Shown here: piece by piece, positions 9,536 through 16,019 of the stretch | How the letters are laid out: each line of letters begins with the position of its first letter | Numbering within the stretch: position 1 is the first letter of the stretch | From: Pulveribacter suum | Lineage (GTDB): Bacteria > Pseudomonadota > Gammaproteobacteria > Burkholderiales > Burkholderiaceae_C | Direction: 5' to 3' | Length of the DNA stretch: 64,000 nucleotides | Assembly (NCBI RefSeq): GCF_003013695.1 | Contig: NZ_CP027792.1 | Coordinates: 62,001 to 126,000, forward strand | The notes under the pieces: generated by a model | Told to the model about the DNA's origin: nothing | Database searches by the model: none | Seen by the model: the letters and a program-made list of their open reading frames with translations, nothing else | Made by a program: the position numbers and the translations under genes

Positions 9536-9748
9536 TGCGGGTGGTTCCGGTTGTGGAGTGACGTTGATACTCCACGCAACCGGGCCGCTCGCCCATCCTT
9601 CTGAGGCAGGGCCGCAGCACTGCAAAAGGAGGATGGCTGCCAGCGCCTGCCCTACTCCCAAAGAACTATGGGCGCCGGAAAAATATCAGTGAAATCAGCC
9701 TCTAGCCCTTATAGAGCAAGCGCCAGCAGCTATCAATTTCGACAGTCC
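9536..9748 (-). promoter_or_regulatory. narK1 upstream region, probable nar operon promoter
   Basis: A 213-base gap between the narL stop and the narK1 start, all on the minus strand. Two 6-of-7 matches to the E. coli NarL heptamer (TACYYMT) are visible on the plus strand: TACTCCA at 9568-9574 and TACTCCC at 9653-9659. I found no convincing FNR/Anr palindrome (TTGAT-N4-ATCAA). The narL-proximal part is occupied by an interspersed repeat (9688-9739). Assignment as promoter rests on position. Confidence 0.4.
9688..9739 (-). repeat. Interspersed palindromic repeat, copy R1
   Basis: Read on the minus strand this has the family's left block (TTGATAGCTGCTGGCGCTTG), a short spacer, the right block GGGCTAGAGGC, and the tail GATTTCACTGA. 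It begins about 9 bases after the narL stop, between the regulator genes and the structural nar operon. Confidence 0.85.
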
Positions 9749-10429
9749 TCAGGCCTGCTCCGCCGGCCGCTGACGGTCCGAGGCATAGACCGCCGCCTGC
9801 ACCCGCGACGACAGCCCCAGCTTGCGCAGGATGTGCTGCACGTGGATCTTCACCGTGGTCTCGGCGATGGAAAGCTGGCGGGCGATTTCCTTGTTGCTGG
9901 CGCCGCGGGCAATCTCGCGCAGCACCTCCTCCTCGCGCGGCGACAGGGGCGTGTCCGGTGCCTCGGCGGGCGCGGGTGCCGCGCTCGCCTCGGGCGCGCC
10001 CTGCGTCTGGAAGGCCGCCACCAGCTTGCCCATCATCTCGGGGCTGACCACCGGCTCGCCGCGCGCGGCGCGGCGCACGGCCTCGGCCAGCAGGTCGCCG
10101 TCGATGGTCTTGAGCAGGTAGCCCTGCGCACCGTGGCGCAGCGCGGCGGCCAGGTCGGCGCCGTCCTCGCTCACGGTGAGCATGACCACGCGGCTGGCGG
10201 GCGAGGCTTCGCGCAGGTCGGCGATGGCATCCACCCCGCGCACGCCGGGCAGGTGGTTGTCCAGCAAGATGACCTGGGGCTTCTTTTGCGGCAGCAGGCG
10301 CAGCGCCTCGGCGGCGTCGCCCGCCTCGCCGACCACGTGCAGGTCTTCGTGCTGGGCCAGCAGCGCCACCAGGCCGCGGCGCAGCAGCGTGTGGTCGTCG
10401 ATCAGGAACAGGGTGATGGGTGCGGGCAT
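9749..10429 (-). CDS. narL: Nitrate/nitrite response regulator NarL
   Basis: Response regulator, 226 residues from the ATG at 10429 ([13 protein letters not shown]). It has a receiver domain with acidic pair D11-D12, phospho-acceptor D57 ([10 protein letters not shown]) and K107 in LLKTID, then an alanine/proline-rich linker and a LuxR-type helix-turn-helix ([20 protein letters not shown] through [12 protein letters not shown]). It starts 23 bases after the narX stop, so the pair is very likely co-transcribed. It is expected to activate narK/narG under nitrate. The reading frame is open far upstream, but that part overlaps narX and is a shadow. Confidence 0.95.
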   Translation of the reverse strand: MPAPITLFLIDDHTLLRRGLVALLAQHEDLHVVGEAGDAAEALRLLPQKKPQVILLDNHLPGVRGVDAIADLREASPASRVVMLTVSEDGADLAAALRHGAQGYLLKTIDGDLLAEAVRRAARGEPVVSPEMMGKLVAAFQTQGAPEASAAPAPAEAPDTPLSPREEEVLREIARGASNKEIARQLSIAETTVKIHVQHILRKLGLSSRVQAAVYASDRQRPAEQA

Positions 10430-10452
10430 GGCGGCGTCTGTCTCGGGCGTCG

Positions 10453-12363
10453 TCAGGAAGAAGCGGTGAGGGGCGTGGCAGCGGCCGCCGCGCCCTCCAC
10501 CGGGGTGGGGGGCAGCTCCAGCGTCACGCGGGTGCCGGGGCGGCCGGCGCTGGAGTCCAGCGTCAGCGTGGCCTGGATGCGTTCGGCGCGCTCGCGCATG
10601 ATGCCCAGGCCCACGTGCAGCGAATCCGGCGGCACGGCGGCCGGATCGAACCCGCCGCCGTCGTCGCGCACCTCGAAGCGCCAGCGCGGGTGGCGCTGCA
10701 CGCGCAGCTGCACGCGCCGCGCGCCCGCGTGCTTGCGCACGTTGGACAGCGCCTCCTGCACGATGTGCAGCACCTGGATCTGCACGTCCGGCGCCAGCGG
10801 CCGGCCCTGGCCGTGCATGGCCAGCTGGGTGGCCACGCCGGTCTGGTGCTCGAACTTGGACAGCGTGGCGCGCAGCGCGCCCTCGATGTCCTCGTCCTGG
10901 GTGCGGGTGCGAAAGTGCACCAGCAGCTCGCGCACGTCGGCATAGCACTCGCGCACGCCGGTATCGAGCTCGGCGATGGCCGCATCGCGCGCGGCGCCGT
11001 TGCCGCGGGCCACAGCGCCCTGCAGCAGCTGCACCTGGATCTTCAAAAAGGCCAGCGACTGGGCGATCGAGTCGTGCAGCTCGCGCGCGATCAGGCCGCG
11101 CTCGCCCGACACGGCCGCCTCGCGCTCCAGCGCCGTGGCGCGCAGGCCTTCCATCGAGCTGGCCAGGTGGCGCGCCATGCTCTCCAGCAGCTCGCGCGTG
11201 TCCTGCGCCAGGCTGACGGGGCGGCGGAAGAACAGCGTTACCTCGCCCATCAGGCGCTGGTGCAGCCGCACGGGGATGCTGACCACGGTCTGAAAGCCCG
11301 CCTCGCGGCAGTGCGGCAGCTGCATGTCCGTGGCCGGCAGGATGGGGATGACGCGCGTTTGCGCGCGGGCCTCGGTCTGGCCGCACTCGCAGCTGCCGGC
11401 GACCACGCAGTGCTCCTTCTCCACCATCGAAGGCGGCAGGCCGTCGGCGGCCAGCAGCACATAGCGCTCGTTGGCCTCGTCGGACCAGCGCACGGCCGCC
11501 GCGTCGGCCACGGCCACGCGGCGCACCTGCTGCACGAAGCCCTGGGTCAGCGCCTCCAGGCTGCTGGCCTCGGAGGCCAGGGCGCTCACCTCGTACAGCG
11601 CGGCCAGGCGCTGGTTTTGCACCTCGACGCTGGCGGTCTTCTCGCGCACCTTGCGCTCCAGGTCCTGGTGCGAGGCCTGCAGCGCGTGCGCCATGCGGTT
11701 GAAGCCGGCCGTCAGCTGGCCGAACTCGTCGTCGGCCTCCACCGCCAGGCGCGTGGACAGATCGCCGCTTTGCACCCGCGCCAGCGCCTGCTGCAGCCGC
11801 ATCACGGGGTTGAGCACCAGCAGGTAGCTCAGCGCCATGAAGGCCACGGCGGCGGCAATGGCAAGCGCCACCATCATCAGCTGAAACAGATGCAGCCCGG
11901 CCGTCCAGCGGGCGATCTGCACCTCGATGGCCTCGACGAAGCCGTCCAGCTCGGTGACGAAGGTGTCGCCTCGCGCGAGCGCTTCCTCGCGCGAGGGCGG
12001 CTGGGCGTGCCACTGCGACCGAATGGCGCGCCACTCCTGCACGATGGCCGCGTAGTGCTCGCGCGTGGCGTCGCTCCAGGGCACGAACAGCGGCCGCGAC
12101 GGATCGCCCGTGCGCAGCAGCTCCAGGCTGCCCTCGAAACGCTGCGCCAGCCGGTTGAACTCCTCCACGGGAGAGTCGTTTTGCTGCGCAAGCACCATGC
12201 GCAGCATGTTCATGCGCAGGCGGCCGGCTTCGTTCACGGCGGCGGCGCCGCCCTCCAGCTTCCAGGTCACCCACAGGGTGAAGCCGATGGAGGCCAGGGC
12301 CACGAGCAAAAAGGCCGTGCCCATGGCCAGCAGCTTCGCGGACAGGGTGGGACGGTGGCGCAT
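10453..12363 (-). CDS. narX: Nitrate/nitrite sensor histidine kinase NarX
   Basis: Membrane sensor kinase, 636 residues. The order is: TM1 (about 13-33), periplasmic domain opening with a P-box-like nitrate motif (NEAGRLRMNMLRM, residues 44-56), TM2 (about 161-183), HAMP, coiled signalling helix, a GAF-like region with a Cys cluster (HCVVAGSCECG, 318-328), HisKA_3 with phospho-acceptor H430 (ARELHDSIAQSL), and HATPase (VRDDGGGFDP; GLGIMRERAERI). The ATG at 12363 is chosen because the longer frame includes the hairpin and repeat downstream of nrdJ. Partner of NarL. Its start lies 13 bases from a terminator-like hairpin, so its promoter must be very close or lie upstream of that hairpin. Confidence 0.93.
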   Translation of the reverse strand: MRHRPTLSAKLLAMGTAFLLVALASIGFTLWVTWKLEGGAAAVNEAGRLRMNMLRMVLAQQNDSPVEEFNRLAQRFEGSLELLRTGDPSRPLFVPWSDATREHYAAIVQEWRAIRSQWHAQPPSREEALARGDTFVTELDGFVEAIEVQIARWTAGLHLFQLMMVALAIAAAVAFMALSYLLVLNPVMRLQQALARVQSGDLSTRLAVEADDEFGQLTAGFNRMAHALQASHQDLERKVREKTASVEVQNQRLAALYEVSALASEASSLEALTQGFVQQVRRVAVADAAAVRWSDEANERYVLLAADGLPPSMVEKEHCVVAGSCECGQTEARAQTRVIPILPATDMQLPHCREAGFQTVVSIPVRLHQRLMGEVTLFFRRPVSLAQDTRELLESMARHLASSMEGLRATALEREAAVSGERGLIARELHDSIAQSLAFLKIQVQLLQGAVARGNGAARDAAIAELDTGVRECYADVRELLVHFRTRTQDEDIEGALRATLSKFEHQTGVATQLAMHGQGRPLAPDVQIQVLHIVQEALSNVRKHAGARRVQLRVQRHPRWRFEVRDDGGGFDPAAVPPDSLHVGLGIMRERAERIQATLTLDSSAGRPGTRVTLELPPTPVEGAAAAATPLTASS

Positions 12364-12376
12364 GGCGGGCAGTGTA

Positions 12377-12413
12377 GAAGCAAAAGCCGCGGGGGCACCG
12401 CGGCTTTTGCTTC
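12377..12413 (-). terminator. Perfect 16-bp hairpin after nrdJ
   Basis: Arms 12377-12392 (GAAGCAAAAGCCGCGG) and 12398-12413 (its exact reverse complement) flank a 5-base loop. Read on the minus strand the stem ends in a T-rich arm (GGCTTTTGCTTC), as in a rho-independent terminator for nrdJ. The arm symmetry makes it work on either strand. It sits 13 bases before the narX start codon. Confidence 0.65.
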
Positions 12414-12469
12414 CAATCAGGCCTTGGCGCCCGCGGGGCAAGCGCCGGCAGCTATTAAATCAATAGCAT
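12414..12469 (-). repeat. Interspersed palindromic repeat, copy R2
   Basis: On the minus strand: TGCTAT, a short AT stretch, AATAGCTGCCGGCGCTTG, then a diverged right block ending AAGGCCTGATT. It lies 15 bases beyond the nrdJ stop codon and abuts the 16-bp hairpin. It shares its TGCTAT extension with copies R4 and R5. Confidence 0.75.
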
Positions 12470-12484
12470 CCTGGCGCCGAGGGC

Positions 12485-14929
12485 TCAGCCGCAGCTGCCC
12501 AGGGCCCCGCACTGCGTGCAGTAGTCGCAGCCGTCCTTGCGGATCACGGCGTGCGCGCCGCACTCGTAGCACTTCTTGCCGGCCATGGCCGGCGGCATGC
12601 CGCTGGCGGCCACGGGCGGCTCGTCCAGCGGCAGTTGCTGCTGCTCGGGCGTGCTGGCGCGGCGCGCCAGGATGTTCTGCACCGCGTAGGCGATGGCCGC
12701 CACCTCCGAGTCGTGCCACAGCGGCACCTGCACGCCGTCGGCGCGGGTGTGCGTGCCCAGCCGCACGGAGCCGCGGTCCCACGCCACCTTGCGCATGTCC
12801 GACAGCGCGCGCTCCAGGAAGCCGCCGCGCGCGGCCAGCGACAGCAGGCGCATGCTGGAGGTGATCCACTGCTGCGACTCGCCGCTTTGGCCCACCGGCA
12901 TGAAGAACTCGATGGCCCGGTCCACCGTGCCGCCGCGCCCGTCGGGGATCGGCAGGAAGGAGACGATCAGGTACAGGCGCTTTTGGCCTTCCTGCGTCCA
13001 GTACTCGATCTTCTCGGCCACGGCGGCCAGGCCGCCCTTGGGGCGGCTCTCGATCACGGTGCGCATGGGGTCCGCCGGGCCGGCGTGCTCGGCCGCGGCC
13101 GCCTCGGCGGCCTGCTCGGGCGCCGGCGCGGCCGGGGTCACCTCCAGCACGGCGCCCAGGATGCTGTTGGGCCGGTAGGTGGCCAGGCCCTTCAGGCCCG
13201 AGTGCCAGGCCTGCAGGTACAGGTTCTTGAAGCTCTCGTAGGCATAGTCCTCGGGCACGTTCACGGTCTTGGAGATGGCCGTGTCCACGTAGGGCTGCAC
13301 CGCCTCCATCATCGCCACGTGGTCGCTGGCAGACATCTGCATGGCGTTGACGAAGTACTCGGGCAGCTGGTTCACGTCGCCGCCCAGGGTCTTGTACAGG
13401 CGCCAGGCGTAGTCCTCGACCACGTACTCGCTCTTGCTGCCGTCGGCTTCGCGCTTCCTGCGCGTGTAGGTCCAGGAAAACGGCGGCTCGATGCCGTTGG
13501 AGGCGTTGTCGGCGAAGGCCAGGCTCACCGTGCCCGTGGGCGCGATGGACAGCAGGTGGCTGTTGCGAATGCCGTGCTTTCGGATGGACTTCTTGATGTC
13601 CTCGGGCAGGCGGCTGGCGAACGTGCCTTCGGCCAGGTAGCCGGCGGCGTCGAACTTGGGGAAAGCGCCCTTTTCCTTGGCCAGCTCGACCGAGGCGCGG
13701 TAGGCCGCGTCGCGCATGCGCCGCGCGATCGTGACCGCCATGTCGCGCCCATCCTGGCGGTCGTAGCGCACCTTGAGCATGGCCAGGGTGTTGCCCATGC
13801 CGGTGAAGCCCACGCCGATGCGCCGCTTGGCGGCCGACTCGGCCTGCTGCTGCGGCAGGGGCCAGAAGGTCACGTCCAGCACGTTGTCCAGCGCCCGCAC
13901 CTGCAGCGCCACGGCGGCCTCGAAGGCGTCGAAGTCGAACGCCGCCTCGCCCTGCAGCCCGAACGGGTTGCGCACGAAGCGCGTCAGGATGACGGGCCCC
14001 AGGTCGCAGCAGCCGTAGGGCGGCAGCGGCTGCTCGCCGCACGGGTTCGTCGCCTGGATGTCCTCGGTATAGCGCAGGTTGTTGTCGGTGTTGATCTGGT
14101 CCAGGAACAGGATGCCGGGCTCGGCAAAGTCATAGGCCGACTGCATGATGGTGTCCCACAGCTCGCGTGCGCGCAGGGTGCGATAGACCCACTGGCCGTC
14201 GGCACGCTGGCGTGCGCCGCCCGCCTGCAGCTCGGCGCCAGGCGCCGCGCCATGCACCAGCTCCCACTGGCCGTCCTGCTCGACGGCCTGCATGAAGGCG
14301 TCGGGCACGCCCACCGAGACGTTGAAGTTGTTCCAGCGCCCCGGCGTCCTCTTGGCGGTGATGAAGTCCAGCACGTCCGGGTGGTCGATGCGCAGCACGC
14401 CCATCTGCGCGCCGCGGCGCGCGCCGGCGCTCTCCACGGTGGAGCACGACTGGTCGAACACGTTGATGTAGCTGCACGGGCCCGAGGCCATGGACGCCGT
14501 GCCCTTGACCAGCGCGCCGCGCGGGCGGATGCGCGAGAAGTCGTAGCCCACGCCGCCGCCGCGGCGCATGGTCTCGGCCGCCTCGCGCAGGGCTTCGTAG
14601 ATGCCGGGGTAGCCGGCGTCGTCCACGCCCTGGATGCAGTCGCCCACGGGCTGCACGAAGCAGTTGATGAGGGTGGCCTGGATGTCGGTGCCGGCGGCGC
14701 TCATGATGCGCCCGGCGCCGATGGCGCCCGCGCGCAGGTTGTCCAGGAAGCGCGCCTCGAATTTCTCGCGCAGCTCGGGTTTTTCGACCGAGGCCAGGGC
14801 GCGCGCCACGCGGGCATACAGCTGATCCACCTCGCTCTCGCCGTTCTTGAAATACTTTTCACCCAGCACGTCCAGGCTGATGGGCTGGGCGGGCAGGTTG
14901 GGGGCGAGGTCGGTGATTTCGCGTTGCAT
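12485..14929 (-). CDS. nrdJ: Adenosylcobalamin-dependent ribonucleotide reductase (class II)
   Basis: Reduces ribonucleotides to deoxyribonucleotides using adenosylcobalamin to generate the radical, so it works with or without oxygen, which suits a nitrate respirer. It is 814 residues from the ATG at 14929 (MQREITDLAPNLP). Visible: the N-terminal cysteine region (INCFVQPVGDC), glycine-rich GGGVGYDFS, NPCGEQPLPPYGCCDLG, a catalytic barrel, and a C-terminal zinc-ribbon-like module CYECG-x-CDYCTQCG. A frame extension upstream to 15163 runs through the leader and is unlikely to be translated. No B12-box riboswitch was recognised upstream. It is followed by a repeat and a strong hairpin. Confidence 0.93.
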   Translation of the reverse strand: MQREITDLAPNLPAQPISLDVLGEKYFKNGESEVDQLYARVARALASVEKPELREKFEARFLDNLRAGAIGAGRIMSAAGTDIQATLINCFVQPVGDCIQGVDDAGYPGIYEALREAAETMRRGGGVGYDFSRIRPRGALVKGTASMASGPCSYINVFDQSCSTVESAGARRGAQMGVLRIDHPDVLDFITAKRTPGRWNNFNVSVGVPDAFMQAVEQDGQWELVHGAAPGAELQAGGARQRADGQWVYRTLRARELWDTIMQSAYDFAEPGILFLDQINTDNNLRYTEDIQATNPCGEQPLPPYGCCDLGPVILTRFVRNPFGLQGEAAFDFDAFEAAVALQVRALDNVLDVTFWPLPQQQAESAAKRRIGVGFTGMGNTLAMLKVRYDRQDGRDMAVTIARRMRDAAYRASVELAKEKGAFPKFDAAGYLAEGTFASRLPEDIKKSIRKHGIRNSHLLSIAPTGTVSLAFADNASNGIEPPFSWTYTRRKREADGSKSEYVVEDYAWRLYKTLGGDVNQLPEYFVNAMQMSASDHVAMMEAVQPYVDTAISKTVNVPEDYAYESFKNLYLQAWHSGLKGLATYRPNSILGAVLEVTPAAPAPEQAAEAAAAEHAGPADPMRTVIESRPKGGLAAVAEKIEYWTQEGQKRLYLIVSFLPIPDGRGGTVDRAIEFFMPVGQSGESQQWITSSMRLLSLAARGGFLERALSDMRKVAWDRGSVRLGTHTRADGVQVPLWHDSEVAAIAYAVQNILARRASTPEQQQLPLDEPPVAASGMPPAMAGKKCYECGAHAVIRKDGCDYCTQCGALGSCG

Positions 14930-14963
14930 GTGTCTGGTTCTCTGCTGGAGGGGGAAAAAGGCG

Positions 14964-15003
14964 GACCGCAAAGGTGCGGTCGGCCCGCGCGTCGCGCGCG
15001 GGC
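14964..15003 (-). promoter_or_regulatory. Two consecutive hairpins in the nrdJ leader, second terminator-like
   Basis: Read on the minus strand, hairpin A (14983-15003: GCCCGCGC, 5-base loop, GCGCGGGC) is followed by hairpin B (14964-14981: GACCGCA, 4-base loop, TGCGGTC), then CGCCTTTTT, 35 bases ahead of nrdJ. A stem followed by a T-run suggests an attenuator, but the stem is only 7 bp. The rest of the 14930-15176 gap is GC-rich with nothing else recognised. Confidence 0.4.
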
Positions 15004-15176
15004 GAAACCGAGTTTGTACAACGCCCGGGCGAGGCGCGCCCCGGCCGGGCGCAATGTCCGGCGCCGCCGTCCGTTTTCTGTAGCACCCGGCGGCCGCCCC
15101 GCGCGGCCCGGCGACCGGCGGGGGCCCAAACCGGCCCGCCCGGACGTCGCGCCGAACCAACAATTACCATGACGCC

Positions 15177-16016
15177 ATGTCCGCCTTTTCCATCCCGCTG
15201 CGCCGCCTCGCACCCGTTTGTGCGCTGGCCGCGGCCGTTCTGTCCGGCTGCGTGTCTCCTGCCAGCCGCCTCCAGGGCGATGCCTGGCAGGCGCAGCTGG
15301 CGCGCTGGCAGGGCGCGCCAGCCCTGCTGCTGGGCGAGCAGCACGACGCGCCCGCGCACCAGCAGTGGCAGCAGCAGACGGTGCAGTGGCTGGCGGCGCG
15401 CGGGCAGCTTGCGGCGCTGGTGCTGGAGATGGCCGAGGCGGGCGCCGCCACCGACGGCTTGGCGCCGCAGGCCAGCGCCGCGCAGGTGCGCGCCGCCCTG
15501 CGCTGGAACGACGCCGCCTGGCCCTGGCCGCGCTATGCCGATGTGGTCATGGCGGCCGTGGCCGCGGGCGTGCCGGTGCGCGGCGGCAACCTGGACGCGG
15601 CCGGCCTGCGCGCCGCCATGCAGGACGAGACGCTGGACGCCCACCTGCCGCCCGCCCCGCTGGCGCGCCAGCGCGAGGCGATCGAGCAGGGGCACTGCGG
15701 CCTGCTGCCGCCCGCGCGCGTGCAGCCCCTGGTGCGCGTGCAGCTGGCGCGCGATGCCCGCCTGGCGCGCACCGTGCAGCAGGCCCTGCAGCCGGGGCGC
15801 ACCGTGGTGCTGGTGGCCGGCCACGGCCACGTGCAGCGCAGCCTGGGCGTGCCCACCTGGCTGCCCGCGGATTTACGGCCAAAAGTGGCCATAGCCCAGG
15901 CGGGACGAGCGCTGGCAGCTATCGAAAGCGAAGCAGACTTCATTCAGCCCACACCCGCCCTGCCGCCCGAGGACTACTGCGCCGGGCTGCGCGCGCGCTG
16001 GCCCGTGCAGCGCTAG
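15177..16016 (+). CDS. ChaN-family haem-binding lipoprotein
   Basis: 279-residue predicted outer-membrane lipoprotein. A signal peptide ends in a lipobox (AVLSGC, Cys at about 25). The body matches the ChaN/DUF399 family: the LLGEQHDAPAHQ motif near 50-61 corresponds to the family's GE-x-HD signature, and VLVAGHGHVQRSLGVP near 210-225 to the C-terminal histidine motif. Characterised ChaN proteins bind haem as stacked dimers and are linked to iron uptake, so haem binding here is inferred from family. The neighbour nrdJ is divergent. Residues about 234-251 are encoded by an interspersed repeat copy (R3), which may add a non-native linker. Confidence 0.85.
   Translation: MSAFSIPLRRLAPVCALAAAVLSGCVSPASRLQGDAWQAQLARWQGAPALLLGEQHDAPAHQQWQQQTVQWLAARGQLAALVLEMAEAGAATDGLAPQASAAQVRAALRWNDAAWPWPRYADVVMAAVAAGVPVRGGNLDAAGLRAAMQDETLDAHLPPAPLARQREAIEQGHCGLLPPARVQPLVRVQLARDARLARTVQQALQPGRTVVLVAGHGHVQRSLGVPTWLPADLRPKVAIAQAGRALAAIESEADFIQPTPALPPEDYCAGLRARWPVQR
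15877..15929 (-). repeat. Interspersed palindromic repeat, copy R3 (inside the ChaN-like gene)
   Basis: Read on the minus strand: TTTCGATAGCTGCCAGCGCT, spacer, CTGGGCTATGGCC, TTTTGGCC. It lies wholly inside the lipoprotein coding sequence, antisense to it, and stays open in the gene's frame (RPKVAIAQAGRALAAIES). Confidence 0.75.
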
Positions 16017-16019
16017 ACG

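Noticed and set aside
6774..9620. A 948-residue frame that would fuse sequence opposite or upstream of narK1 to NarK2
   Set aside because: Only the part from 8222 downward resembles a protein; the rest is an out-of-frame reading of narK1, and narK2 has its own start.
9683..9700. FNR box near ATATCAGTGAAATCA
   Set aside because: The two halves do not form the required inverted repeat with 4-base spacing, and the sequence is part of repeat R1.
14930..15176. Cobalamin riboswitch ahead of nrdJ
   Set aside because: No B12 box (GCCACTG-like) or CCGG-GCTGCC-type core was found when reading the minus strand.
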